Shown here in pieces: positions 8,396-16,656 of a DNA stretch of 64,000 nt. Each line of letters begins with the position of its first letter. Within the stretch, counting starts at the first letter, position 1. The notes beneath the pieces are model-generated. The model was not told where the DNA came from and ran no database searches. It saw only the letters and a list, made by a program, of their open reading frames with translations. The stretch lies in contig NZ_CP048286.1 in the NCBI RefSeq assembly GCF_010365285.1, forward strand, positions 6,498,001 through 6,562,000, given 5' to 3'. This DNA comes from Paenibacillus rhizovicinus (GTDB lineage: Bacteria; Bacillota; Bacilli; Paenibacillales; Paenibacillaceae). Both the position numbers and the translations under genes were made by a program.

Positions 8396-8719
8396 TCAAT
8401 CGGCCTGCTTGAGGACGGCCATCATCCGGTCGATAGACTGCTTGCGTCTCTCTTGGTCCATGCCGTTCAAAATTTTAATGATTTCGATCGCTTCGGGTGA
8501 CACCGGCGTATCCGGCTTGACTGGCTCTCCACCAATAATATAGTCCAGCGAAACGTTGAACAGGACCGCTAATTTCTTCAGCGTTTCGTAGACAGGCTGG
8601 CGATTGTTGATTTCGTAATGGCTGTACGCGGAACGGGTAATGCCGATTTGCCTTGCCACTTCTTCCTGCGAAATGTTTTTGCGGAGCCTGAGCTCTCTCA
8701 AACGGTCTCCCATCGTCAT
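8396..8719 (-). CDS. XRE family transcriptional regulator
   Basis: A 107-aa regulator with an N-terminal Cro/C1-type helix-turn-helix (LRLRKNISQEEVARQIGITRSAYSHYE) followed by a short helical tail (residues 70-107), like SinR/Xre-type repressors. AAGGAG lies ten bases before the ATG. It is convergent with the kinase (two bases between stops). A dyad in its own promoter, described separately, suggests autorepression. Targets and ligand are unknown, and no toxin partner is adjacent. Confidence 0.88.
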   Translation of the reverse strand: MTMGDRLRELRLRKNISQEEVARQIGITRSAYSHYEINNRQPVYETLKKLAVLFNVSLDYIIGGEPVKPDTPVSPEAIEIIKILNGMDQERRKQSIDRMMAVLKQAD

Positions 8720-8794
8720 AGTTTTCGAACTCCTTACGTCAATCTAGCCATCTAGTACCGGGCCGAAGGTTATACTTCCGGCCTTCTATTAGAT

Positions 8795-8824
8795 AATTTA
8801 TGATACAAAGTGTATCAATGTCAA
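8795..8824 (-). promoter_or_regulatory. XRE promoter with internal operator
   Basis: On the minus strand TTGACA (8824-8819) is followed 18 bases later by TAAATT. The spacer contains a perfect dyad TGATACA-AAG-TGTATCA (8801-8817). A repressor bound there would block RNA polymerase, which fits autoregulation of the XRE gene starting at 8719. Confidence 0.6.
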
Positions 8825-9034
8825 GGAGATTATGGAAATATAAGCGGACATTATAATTTTTTAACGATTGAAGGAATTGCGCGGGCGAAATGTCGGTTGA
8901 AATGAAAGCCTTCTCATCGAACATTAAGGAAAGTTCAGATTATACGTACAAGGTGATGGGCGGAAAATGCCGTGTTTCATGCCGTATCTCGATTGAATGT
9001 CATGTCGAATTTAGAGTGGAGGCGGATTTCGCAG

Positions 9035-9283
9035 ATGATGTTCGTAGAAGTCGAAATATTGCTGGATACGATGACGGAGGAATACAATTCGTATCATCGC
9101 CGAAGGACTGGACCGCGACGACAAAGGGACTTTCCGGGCGGCGTCTGCCGTTTGGATCGTCCTTTTGTTGCGAGATTGGAGCTGCGGAAGCGGGGAGGGG
9201 AGCGGAAAGGAATGGAAGCCGAACGGAAGATGACGGACGTGTATGGAAGTCGATCACATGGCGCGCTCACTTCTTTCCCCTAG
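9035..9283 (+). CDS. Doubtful small ORF in the 8.8-9.28 kb gap
   Basis: The gap from 8825 to 9279 holds no recognisable gene. The only candidate is this 82-codon frame, which starts MMFVEVEILLDTMTEEYNSY with GGAGG twelve bases upstream and then becomes Arg/Gly-rich and unlike a folded protein. Its end overlaps the 3' end of the opposite-strand cyclase gene. It may be a decayed gene or chance. Confidence 0.18.
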   Translation: MMFVEVEILLDTMTEEYNSYHRRRTGPRRQRDFPGGVCRLDRPFVARLELRKRGGERKGMEAERKMTDVYGSRSHGALTSFP

Positions 9284-11178
9284 TGGCCGCCGCCGTATTT
9301 GGCGCGGTAATTGGCGAGCACCAGAAGCGGCCAGACGATCGCATAGCTGTCGTAGCGCATATAGAGACAGCCCGGCAGCCCCGCGCCGGTCGGATAGTCC
9401 GCGGCAGGCCCGCCCCGCTGGACATGCGTCAGCAAGTAATCGCAAGCCCGTTCCATGGCGGGCAAGGGCCGGTCATGCACGGCGATCAGGGCATCGAGCG
9501 CCCAGGCGGTTTGCGAGAGCGTCGAATAGGACAGCGGAAGGTAGCGTTTGACCCGATCGCTGGCGCAGGATTCGCCGAAGCCGCCGTCCGGCTGCTGGAC
9601 CCGGAACAGCCAATCCACCGCTTTGCGGATTTGCGGGTGATCGGCAGGTTCGCCGACGGCAGCCAATCCGGTCAGCGCCGCCCAGGTTCCGTAAATGTAG
9701 CAAACGCCCCAGCGTCCATACCAGGAGCCGTCCTTCTCTTGGCGGTCATACAGCCAATCCGCCCCGCGGCGAATGTACGCGTGATCGCTCGTCAGACCCG
9801 CGCTTCGTCCGAGGTATTCCAGCGTTCGGCCGGTCAAGTCCGGCGTGGACGGATCGGTCGCGGCATCCTCAGCGCCGTCCAAGGGCACCCAGCGAATGAT
9901 CCGGCTGTCGACATTACGTTCGAACGCGGCCCAGCCGCCGTCGCTGTTCTGCATCGCGAGCAGCCATTGCAGGCCGCGGTCGACGGCCTGCCGGACCGAT
10001 GAGCCGGGAAGGCCGCGGACGGCGCGCATGGCCGCCGTCGTGTCATCGACGTCGGGATTGATCGTATTGACGTCGGAGAAGCCCCAGCCGCCGGCCACGG
10101 GCCGTTTCACGTTGCGTTTCCAGTCGCCCAGGGCAGTATGCTGGCGGTCGAGGAGATAGCGGCCTGCTTTCGCGACAGCGGGATGTTCGCCGGTTAAGCC
10201 GGCGGCTTGGAGGGCGTGGCTGGTCAGCGCCGTATCCCACAGCGCCGAAGTCGTGATCTGCATGGAAGGCAGCGCCGCCGTCAGGCGATCCGGGAAAAAA
10301 AGCGTTTCAAGTCCGCGCACTGCCTTTTCCATGACGGGATGTTGCATCGAATACCCTCGCGCGTGCAGCGCGTGCAGCATCATTAAGGTGGAGCTTGAAT
10401 AACCGTGGAGCGTACCGTCGGGCTCGATTCGATCCAGCATGTAACGCTCGGCGCGTCCGGCGGCTTGGTCGTGCAATTTGGCGGGCAGGGACAGCAATCC
10501 TTTGCGACGCTGCTCGGACAGATCTTGAATAGGCAAGCGGAAATGCGCGTGCCAGCTCCGCATGAGCCGCTTGAATTCGTTCCCGCCGCGAACAGGCTCG
10601 GTCAACGACTGCACCTGCGGGAACTTGCTGCCCGGTTTGCGGTCGGCGAGCAGCATCATCGGCGCCATATGAACGCGAGCGTAGCCGGAGAATTGGAAGA
10701 AATGGATCGGGGACGAGGGCGGGAGCATCATGATGGAGAGAGGAACCGGAAACCATCGCGGCCAAGGGTAGCGGCCAATGACGGCAAGCCGGAATTTCGT
10801 CAGCAGGCTGTCGATCTGCTTCATGCCGCCAAGCGCCTCGAATGCTTCCTTCGCCTTCTTCAAGGCAGGCTCGTTCGGCGAAAGCCCGGCATATTGCAAA
10901 GCGTAATAACATTCCGCCGTCGCGGATGCGTTGCCGCCTTCTTCGTCGGGGTATACGAGCCAAGCCCCGTCTTGGGTTTGCTTGGCCAGCATGCGTTCCG
11001 CCAGCGCGCGCACGAGCTTCGGCTTGCGGATTCCGATGCTTTGCAGCAGGAAGACGGCCGCGGCATCCATGGTCGTGCCGCCTTCAATAAAGCCCATGCG
11101 CCAGCTGCCGTCCGCGGCTTGCCGCTGCAGCAGCCCGCCGATCAGCGCATCGACGGCGGGTTGGATCCGTTGGAGCAT
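9280..11178 (-). CDS. Squalene-hopene cyclase family terpene cyclase
   Basis: A 632-aa class II terpene cyclase, the usual length for the family. The acid motif DVDDTTA at residues 376-382 matches D374-D377 of Alicyclobacillus SHC. QW repeats are visible (DGGWAAFERNVDS, QQPDGGFGES, DGSWYGRWGVCYIYGTW). The ATG at 11178 has GAGGTG seven bases upstream; the frame is open further, but that stretch is Arg-rich and has no ribosome binding site. Possible products are hopanoids from squalene or, as with the Bacillus SqhC/sporulenol synthase, sesquarterpenes. No squalene-synthesis or hopanoid-modifying genes are nearby, so the substrate cannot be settled. Confidence 0.9.
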   Translation of the reverse strand: MLQRIQPAVDALIGGLLQRQAADGSWRMGFIEGGTTMDAAAVFLLQSIGIRKPKLVRALAERMLAKQTQDGAWLVYPDEEGGNASATAECYYALQYAGLSPNEPALKKAKEAFEALGGMKQIDSLLTKFRLAVIGRYPWPRWFPVPLSIMMLPPSSPIHFFQFSGYARVHMAPMMLLADRKPGSKFPQVQSLTEPVRGGNEFKRLMRSWHAHFRLPIQDLSEQRRKGLLSLPAKLHDQAAGRAERYMLDRIEPDGTLHGYSSSTLMMLHALHARGYSMQHPVMEKAVRGLETLFFPDRLTAALPSMQITTSALWDTALTSHALQAAGLTGEHPAVAKAGRYLLDRQHTALGDWKRNVKRPVAGGWGFSDVNTINPDVDDTTAAMRAVRGLPGSSVRQAVDRGLQWLLAMQNSDGGWAAFERNVDSRIIRWVPLDGAEDAATDPSTPDLTGRTLEYLGRSAGLTSDHAYIRRGADWLYDRQEKDGSWYGRWGVCYIYGTWAALTGLAAVGEPADHPQIRKAVDWLFRVQQPDGGFGESCASDRVKRYLPLSYSTLSQTAWALDALIAVHDRPLPAMERACDYLLTHVQRGGPAADYPTGAGLPGCLYMRYDSYAIVWPLLVLANYRAKYGGGH

Positions 11179-11334
11179 AGCGTTCACCTCGTTCGTCCGG
11201 CGCCTTCCGAATCGTGCTCGCATGCCGGAATGATAAATTAGTCTATGACAGGTACGGCTCCAAACATGTCGAACCGGACCTTAAGCGAAATCCCGAAGGG
11301 TTCGGATTTTTTCTACAAAGTCGTATGTAAAGCA

Positions 11335-11377
11335 TGGACAAGTCACGTCGAACTCTATATTATGAAAATGATTCTCA
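11335..11377 (+). promoter_or_regulatory. SigA promoter with Fur box for the ABC exporter
   Basis: TGGACA (11335-11340), a 17-base spacer and TATTAT (11358-11363) form a good promoter. Overlapping its -10 end is TGAAAATGATTCTCA (11363-11377), which matches the Bacillus 7-1-7 Fur box TGATAAT-N-ATTATCA at 12 of 14 positions. Iron-dependent repression of the downstream transporter is inferred. Confidence 0.7.
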
Positions 11378-11398
11378 TTACGCGAAAAGTCAGCGAGA

Positions 11399-11475
11399 GT
11401 TACATAAGCAAGTTACATAAGCAAGTTACATAAGCAAGTTACATAAGCAAGTTACATAAGCAAGTTACATAAGCA
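11399..11475 (+). repeat. Six-copy 13-bp tandem repeat in the leader
   Basis: The unit GTTACATAAGCAA is repeated head to tail: five exact copies and a sixth lacking its last base. It lies between the Fur-controlled promoter and the ABC exporter start, so it would be transcribed as part of the 5' leader. Identical copies imply recent expansion or ongoing slippage. A unit length of 13 would not keep a reading frame. Confidence 0.92.
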
Positions 11476-11529
11476 GTGGTGGCAAAGCAGTTCCACCGTT
11501 CGTAAATCACAGTCAGGAGGAACGAAATC

Positions 11530-13245
11530 ATGTTGTCGCGTTTTATCGCCTATTACAAGCCGTATAAGAAATTGTTCTATCTCGATTTCTTCAGTGCCAT
11601 CCTTGCCGGCTTCCTGGAGCTCGGTTTTCCGGTCGCGGTCAATAAATTCATCGACAAGCTGCTGCCGGGCAAGGATTGGAGCTTGATCGCCTGGGCATGC
11701 GCCGGGCTGCTCTTTATTTATCTGCTTAACGCCTTCTTGAACTATATCGTCACGTACTGGGGACATATGCTCGGCATCAACATCGAAACGGATATGCGGC
11801 GCAAGCTGTTCGATCATATTCAGAAGCTGAGCTTCCGGTTCTTCGACAATACCAAGACGGGCCATCTGATCGCCCGGTTGACCAATGACTTGATGGAAAT
11901 CGGCGAAATGGCGCATCATGGACCGGAGGATCTCTTCATCGCGGTCATGACGCTCGTCGGCGCATTCATTCTCATGCTGCTCATCAATTGGAAACTCGCG
12001 CTGCTGACGTTCGTCGTCGTGCCGGTGATGATTTGGCTGGCCATCTATTTCAGCGCGAAAATGACCAAAGCATTCCACCGGCTGTTCTCGGATATCGCGG
12101 ACTTCAACGCCCGCGTCGAAGACAACGTCGGCGGCATTCGCGTCGTGCAGGCGTTCGGCAACGAGCAGCACGAGAAAGTGCTGTTCCACGAAAACAATTT
12201 GCGCTTCCGCGTCTCCAAACTGATGTCGTACAAAATCATGGCGTCCAATTCGTCGATCAATTATATGCTGAAACGGCTCGTCACGTTGTTCGTGATGATT
12301 TGCGGCACATGGTTCGTTATTCGCGGCGAACTGACGGCGGGCGAATTCGTCGGGTTCCTGCTGCTCGCGAATGTTTTCATCGGACCGATCGAGAAGATCA
12401 ACGCCGTCATCGAGAGCTATCCGAAAGGCTTCGCCGGCTTCAAGCGCTATGTCGAGCTATTGGAAACGGAACCGGAAGTGCAGGATCGCCCGAACGCCGT
12501 GACCGTGGACAAGTTGCAGGGCGACATCGTATTCCGCGACGTCAGCTTCGGTTACGGGGAAGAAGCCAGAGTGCTGAAGCAGATCAACCTGACGGTTCAC
12601 GAGGGCGAAACGGTGGCCTTCGTCGGACCTTCCGGCGCGGGCAAAACGACGCTGTGCAGCCTGCTGCCGCGCTTCTACGACGTAACTGGAGGCAGCGTTT
12701 CGATCGACGGGACGGATATCCGCGACTTGAAGCTGGCTTCGCTTCGCAAAGGCATCGGCATCGTGCAGCAGGACGTTTTCTTGTTCGCGGGCACGCTGCG
12801 CGAAAATATTTTGTACGGCAAGATGAACGCCCCGGAACCTGAGCTATGGGCGGCAGTGAAGCGCGCGCAGCTGGAAGCGTTCGTCCAATCGCTTCCCGAC
12901 GGACTGGATACGATCGTCGGCGAGCGCGGCGTGAAGCTGTCCGGCGGGCAGAAGCAGCGCGTCGCCATCGCGCGGATGTTCCTGAAGAACCCGCCGATTC
13001 TCATTCTGGACGAGGCGACTTCGGCGCTGGATACGGAGACGGAGTCCGCTATTCAGCAGTCATTGGCCGAGCTCTCCCAGGGCCGAACGACGCTCGTCAT
13101 CGCCCACCGGCTCGCGACGATCAAGAATGCCGACCGCATCATCGTCGTTACGGAGCAAGGCGTATCGGAGCAGGGCAGGCACGAAGAGCTGCTCGCGGCC
13201 GGCGGCCATTACAGCAGGCTGCATCGGGCGCAGTTCCAATCTTAA
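11530..13245 (+). CDS. ABC exporter, fused membrane and ATPase domains (YwjA-like)
   Basis: A 571-aa half-transporter that would act as a homodimer. Six membrane helices occupy residues 1-315; the ATPase follows with Walker A GPSGAGKTT, Q-loop VQQDVFLF, signature LSGGQKQR, Walker B ILILDEATSALD and switch IAHRLAT. AGGAGG is nine bases before the ATG. Length and the Fur box upstream point to YwjA of Bacillus, a Fur-regulated ABC transporter. The exported substrate is unknown; roles in iron, heme or siderophore export are possible. A strong terminator follows, so it is transcribed alone. Confidence 0.9.
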   Translation: MLSRFIAYYKPYKKLFYLDFFSAILAGFLELGFPVAVNKFIDKLLPGKDWSLIAWACAGLLFIYLLNAFLNYIVTYWGHMLGINIETDMRRKLFDHIQKLSFRFFDNTKTGHLIARLTNDLMEIGEMAHHGPEDLFIAVMTLVGAFILMLLINWKLALLTFVVVPVMIWLAIYFSAKMTKAFHRLFSDIADFNARVEDNVGGIRVVQAFGNEQHEKVLFHENNLRFRVSKLMSYKIMASNSSINYMLKRLVTLFVMICGTWFVIRGELTAGEFVGFLLLANVFIGPIEKINAVIESYPKGFAGFKRYVELLETEPEVQDRPNAVTVDKLQGDIVFRDVSFGYGEEARVLKQINLTVHEGETVAFVGPSGAGKTTLCSLLPRFYDVTGGSVSIDGTDIRDLKLASLRKGIGIVQQDVFLFAGTLRENILYGKMNAPEPELWAAVKRAQLEAFVQSLPDGLDTIVGERGVKLSGGQKQRVAIARMFLKNPPILILDEATSALDTETESAIQQSLAELSQGRTTLVIAHRLATIKNADRIIVVTEQGVSEQGRHEELLAAGGHYSRLHRAQFQS

Positions 13246-13277
13246 GCGCGATAGACCGGGAAGACAGGATAGACAGG

Positions 13278-13312
13278 AAGACCGTTCGTACGCGAACGGT
13301 CTTCTTTCTTTT
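13278..13312 (+). terminator. Terminator of the ABC exporter gene
   Basis: An 11-bp perfect stem AAGACCGTTCG (13278-13288) with loop TACG and complement 13293-13303 is followed by a T-rich tract. Confidence 0.85.
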
Positions 13313-13340
13313 GCAACCCGTCATCGCGCACTGGTATAAT
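13311..13340 (+). promoter_or_regulatory. Probable promoter of the M29 aminopeptidase gene
   Basis: TTGCAA (13311-13316), an 18-base spacer and a perfect TATAAT (13335-13340) lie about 65 bases before the start codon. Confidence 0.6.
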
Positions 13341-13407
13341 GGACATCGCTTTGATCCATGCAATCTCTATCCATTTCATCAATCCACACGAAGAGGAGTG
13401 CAAGAAT

Positions 13408-14646
13408 ATGAAATCGTTCCAACAACGAGTCGAGCAGTATGCGGCGCTTGCCGTCGAGGTCGGCGTAAATGTTCAGCCAGGGCAGAAGCTTTGCGTGATC
13501 GCACCAGTAGCGGCTGCCGAATTCGTGCGCGAAATCGTCAAGCATGCCTATCGCATCGGGTCGCAGTACGTGCACGTCGATTGGAGCGACGAGGCGGTCA
13601 CCCGCGCGCGCCTGGAGCTTTCGCCCGAAGAAGGATTGTCCGGGTATCCGTCGTGGCTTGCCGAAGGACGCGTGCGATTAGCCGAGGAAGGCGCCGCGTT
13701 TCTATGGGTCATCGCTGAAGATCCGGATCTGCTGAACGGCATCGATTCCAAACGGATCGGCATGGCAACGAAAGCGCAGCAGAATGCGCTGCAGCCGTTC
13801 CGTAAATTCACCTTGAACAACGAGGTATCCTGGTCGATCGTAGCCGTTCCGACGCAGCCGTGGGCGGATAAAGTGTTTCCCGGGCATGCCGCAGGGGAGC
13901 GCGTTGACGCGCTATGGGAAGCGATCTTCGCGGCCGTTCGCGTCGATGCGGAAGATCCGGTCGCCACTTGGCGGGAGCATGCGGCCAATCTGCGCGCCAA
14001 AGCCGCTCGTCTGAACGAACGGAATTACAAGCGATTGCAATATCGCAGCGCGTCTACGGGAACCGATGTGACGATCGGCTTGCCGGAAGGGCATATTTGG
14101 GTGAGCGCCGGCACGCAGAACAAGGAGGGAACGACGTTCATCCCGAACATGCCGACGGAGGAAGTATTCACGTCCCCGCTCCGCACAAGCATTAACGGCA
14201 AAGTCGTCAGCAGCAAACCGCTCAGCTATAACGGCAATTTGATCGACCGGTTTGCGATTACGTTCGTCGACGGACGGATTACCGCTTATGAAGCCGAGCT
14301 GGGACAGGAGGCGCTGCGAGAGCTCGTCGAGACGGACGAAGGCTCGCATTATTTGGGCGAAATCGCGCTCGTACCGTTCCGCTCGCCGATATCGGATACG
14401 AATATTACGTTCTTCAACACGCTGTTCGATGAGAATGCGGCCTGCCATTTGGCCATCGGCTTCGCGTTCCCGTTTTGTCTGGAAGGCGGACTGACGATGA
14501 GCAAGGAAGAGCAGCTGGAACGCGGACTGAACCAGAGCTTGACGCATGTGGATTTCATGATCGGCACTGCGGATCTCGAGATTGACGGCGTAAGAGAAGA
14601 CGGCAGTCAAGAGCCGGTATTCAGGGGCGGCAACTGGGCGTTTTAA
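13408..14646 (+). CDS. M29 family aminopeptidase (AmpS/PepS-like)
   Basis: A 412-aa cytoplasmic metallo-aminopeptidase. The metal-binding signatures of family M29 are present: GTTFIPNMPTEEVFTSP (glutamate), EGSHYLGEIALV (His and Glu), ENAACHLAIG (His) and THVDFMIG (His, Asp). The ATG at 13408 follows GAGGAG at good spacing; the frame extends upstream into the promoter, which argues against the longer start. It removes N-terminal residues from peptides using two divalent metal ions. It appears monocistronic, with its own promoter and terminator. Confidence 0.92.
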   Translation: MKSFQQRVEQYAALAVEVGVNVQPGQKLCVIAPVAAAEFVREIVKHAYRIGSQYVHVDWSDEAVTRARLELSPEEGLSGYPSWLAEGRVRLAEEGAAFLWVIAEDPDLLNGIDSKRIGMATKAQQNALQPFRKFTLNNEVSWSIVAVPTQPWADKVFPGHAAGERVDALWEAIFAAVRVDAEDPVATWREHAANLRAKAARLNERNYKRLQYRSASTGTDVTIGLPEGHIWVSAGTQNKEGTTFIPNMPTEEVFTSPLRTSINGKVVSSKPLSYNGNLIDRFAITFVDGRITAYEAELGQEALRELVETDEGSHYLGEIALVPFRSPISDTNITFFNTLFDENAACHLAIGFAFPFCLEGGLTMSKEEQLERGLNQSLTHVDFMIGTADLEIDGVREDGSQEPVFRGGNWAF

Positions 14647-14653
14647 TGACAAC

Positions 14654-14700
14654 GGGCTTTCCGGTTCCGGGTGATCGACGGAGACGGAGAGCCCTTTTTT
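14654..14700 (+). terminator. Terminator of the M29 aminopeptidase gene
   Basis: GGGCTTTCC (14654-14662) pairs with GGAGAGCCC (14686-14694, including G-T pairs) and is followed by six T. Confidence 0.75.
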
Positions 14701-14711
14701 GTGAAGGGGGG

Positions 14712-14839
14712 TTGACATCGTTATTTAATATGTCATAATGACAATATCAATTGTTGGAAGGAAGCCCGTACTCAAGCGAACAGTCGAATAGAGCGCGGGC
14801 ACTTGTCATCGTTATTGATATTGTCATTGTGATAGTTTT
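14712..14839 (+). promoter_or_regulatory. Duplicated promoter/operator region of pnuC-nadR
   Basis: TTGACA (14712) with CATAAT 16 bases on forms a promoter. The -10 region lies in a dyad whose right half is ATGACAATATCAA (14738-14750). A second, related block (14804-14839) aligns to the first over 36 bases with about ten differences and contains the same half-site in the opposite orientation, TTGATATTGTCAT (14815-14827). In RNA the two half-sites would pair as a 20-bp stem. Operators for an NAD-metabolism repressor are inferred; the regulator is not identified. Confidence 0.55.
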
Positions 14840-14870
14840 AAAATCCATTTCATCGCAGGGGGAACCGCTT

Positions 14871-15515
14871 ATGAACAGGCCTTGGGTACTGCCGGTATTA
14901 TTTATTTGCATGATTGGCATCGCAGGGGTGACGTCCTCGACGACGCTGGAGATCGTTGCAACGACGACGGGGCTGCTCAGCGTCTGGCTGACGGCACGGG
15001 AACGAATCTCGGCTTGGCCGGTCGGACTGGTGAACGTCGCTTGTTTCTTCTACATGTTCGAGGACGCGAAGCTATACGCCGATATGATGCTGCAGGTCTT
15101 TTTCTTCGCGCTCACTGTTTACGGCTGGATGGTATGGCTGACGAATCGGGGCACGGCGAAGGTACGTCCGACGCGAAGACTGACGCTGCGGCAAGGCTGG
15201 CTGCTTGCAGTGCTGTTACCCGTCATAACGCTGATCTGGGGTTACTTATTGCAGAGCTATACCGATGCATCGATCCCTTACGCGGACGCGTTGATAGCCA
15301 CGCTTAGTCTGATCGCTCAATATTTGCTCTCCTCGAAAGTGTTCGAGAATTGGATGTGCTGGATCGCCGTCGATGTGTTATCCGTCGCCATGTATGCGTA
15401 TAAAGACCTGTATACGCTCGCGTTTCTATACGTTATCTTTCTCGCCATCGCCATCGCAGGGCATATTTCGTGGCGAAGAGCGCTGCAATCCGACACAAGG
15501 GGGCTGCCGGCATGA
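14871..15515 (+). CDS. pnuC: Nicotinamide riboside transporter PnuC family
   Basis: A 214-aa membrane protein with about seven helices and the PnuC signatures: an early TTTGLLSVWLTARER loop, FFYMFEDAKLYADMMLQ, and the VYGWMVW motif after it. PnuC proteins carry nicotinamide riboside across the membrane by facilitated diffusion, driven by phosphorylation inside. The ATG at 14871 follows an AGGGGGAA ribosome binding site; the longer open frame upstream runs through the operator and is rejected. The stop overlaps the next start (ATGA), and that gene encodes the predicted nicotinamide riboside kinase, so uptake and trapping are coupled. Confidence 0.92.
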   Translation: MNRPWVLPVLFICMIGIAGVTSSTTLEIVATTTGLLSVWLTARERISAWPVGLVNVACFFYMFEDAKLYADMMLQVFFFALTVYGWMVWLTNRGTAKVRPTRRLTLRQGWLLAVLLPVITLIWGYLLQSYTDASIPYADALIATLSLIAQYLLSSKVFENWMCWIAVDVLSVAMYAYKDLYTLAFLYVIFLAIAIAGHISWRRALQSDTRGLPA

Positions 15516-16540
15516 GCGGCACGCGAGCAGGAACGGGTTTGACATTGGGGAAATTCGCCCCGCTTCATCTCGGGCATCAATCGATGATCGAAGCCGCGAT
15601 TCGGGAGAACGACAAAGTCATTGTCATCATCTACGATTGCCCGGAAACGACGGATATTCCGCTGAACGTGCGGGCGGCATGGATTCGGACGTTGTATCCA
15701 AGTCCCAACGTACAGGTTATCGAGGCGTGGGACGGACCTGCTGCAGCCGGCGATACGCCGGAGATCAAACAATTGCAGGAGCGATATATTCTCGGCAAGC
15801 TTAACGGGAAGAAGATCGACCGCTTCTATTCCAGCGAATTCTACGGCGAGCATATGAGCATTGCGCTCGGTGCCGAGAATCGGCAGGTCGATCCCGGCCG
15901 GAAGCGGATTCCGGTCTCGGGCACGCAAGTTCGGCTTGCACCATACGACAACCGTGCTTTCCTGAGCCCGGTCGTCTATCGGGATCACGTCGTCAAAGCG
16001 GTATTCCTGGGCGCTCCTTCGACGGGCAAGTCGACGCTGGCCGCACATCTGTCCGAACGCTTGCGAACGGTATGGATGCCGGAGTACGGCCGCGAATATT
16101 GGGAGATGCATCAGATCGAACGGCGGTTGACCCTCGAACAATTGGAGGCGATCGCCGTCGGTCATATCGAGCGGGAAGAACGGCTTGCGCTGGACGCCCG
16201 CGAGGTGCTGTTCATCGATACGAACGCGATAACGACGTATATGTTCTCCCATGATTACCACGGCGAGGCGACGCCGGAGTTGACGCGTTTGGCGGAGAAC
16301 GCCTCGTCGCGATACGATCTTGTGTTTCTCTGCGACGACGATATTCCATACGACGATACATGGGATCGTTCCGGAGAAGTGCACCGCCAAGTGTTCCAGA
16401 AACAAATCGCTGCCGATTTGCAAACGCGCCGCATTCCGTACATGCTGCTCCGGGGGACGCTGGAGGAACGGGCCGCTCAGGTAGAAGCCGTGCTGCGGAG
16501 GTTCAGGAAGTACCGCAGTCCGTATGAGTGGCTGCGCTGA
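15512..16540 (+). CDS. nadR: Bifunctional NMN adenylyltransferase / nicotinamide riboside kinase (NadR-like)
   Basis: A 342-aa cytoplasmic enzyme. The N-terminal half is a nucleotidyltransferase: GKFAPLHLGHQ holds the (H/T)xGH-type signature, and VSGTQVR the ISxTxxR motif. The C-terminal half is a P-loop kinase (FLGAPSTGKSTL, then LFIDTNAITTYMF). Together these convert nicotinamide riboside to NMN and then NAD. The helix-turn-helix repressor domain of enterobacterial NadR is absent, so it should be an enzyme only. Its ATG overlaps the pnuC stop by four bases. Confidence 0.9.
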   Translation: MSGTRAGTGLTLGKFAPLHLGHQSMIEAAIRENDKVIVIIYDCPETTDIPLNVRAAWIRTLYPSPNVQVIEAWDGPAAAGDTPEIKQLQERYILGKLNGKKIDRFYSSEFYGEHMSIALGAENRQVDPGRKRIPVSGTQVRLAPYDNRAFLSPVVYRDHVVKAVFLGAPSTGKSTLAAHLSERLRTVWMPEYGREYWEMHQIERRLTLEQLEAIAVGHIEREERLALDAREVLFIDTNAITTYMFSHDYHGEATPELTRLAENASSRYDLVFLCDDDIPYDDTWDRSGEVHRQVFQKQIAADLQTRRIPYMLLRGTLEERAAQVEAVLRRFRKYRSPYEWLR

Positions 16541-16614
16541 TGAGCAGCGGTGCCGGTTAGGATGAGAAGCGGCGATAAACGCCGGTAGTGTTGCATTCGA
16601 AACTGCAAAAAAAT

Positions 16615-16649
16615 AAGCCTCTCCCATTGATGTGAAGCGGGAGAGGCTT
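16615..16649. terminator. Bidirectional terminator between nadR and the MMPL gene
   Basis: The 11-bp perfect stem AAGCCTCTCCC/GGGAGAGGCTT has an A-run before it (T-run for the minus strand) and TTTATT after it, and lies between convergent genes. Confidence 0.85.
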
Positions 16650-16656
16650 TATTGAG

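Noticed and set aside
8739-8924. Minus-strand 61-codon frame upstream of the XRE gene
   Set aside because: It runs through the XRE promoter and operator and lacks a ribosome binding site.
11290-11312. Hairpin ATCCCGAA/TTCGGAT with six T on the plus strand
   Set aside because: It looks like a terminator but no plus-strand gene precedes it. Left unassigned because the stem has a bulge and is short.
11245-11433. 62-codon plus-strand frame before the ABC exporter
   Set aside because: It crosses the Fur-box promoter and part of the tandem repeat; no ribosome binding site.
11399-11475. CRISPR-like array
   Set aside because: Thirteen-base units with no spacers and no cas genes: a plain tandem repeat.
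14731-14834. Riboswitch (for example an NAD-type element) before pnuC
   Set aside because: The 20-bp stem begins at the promoter -10, so its 5' arm would not be fully transcribed, and the sequence repeats directly as well as inverted. Operators explain it better.
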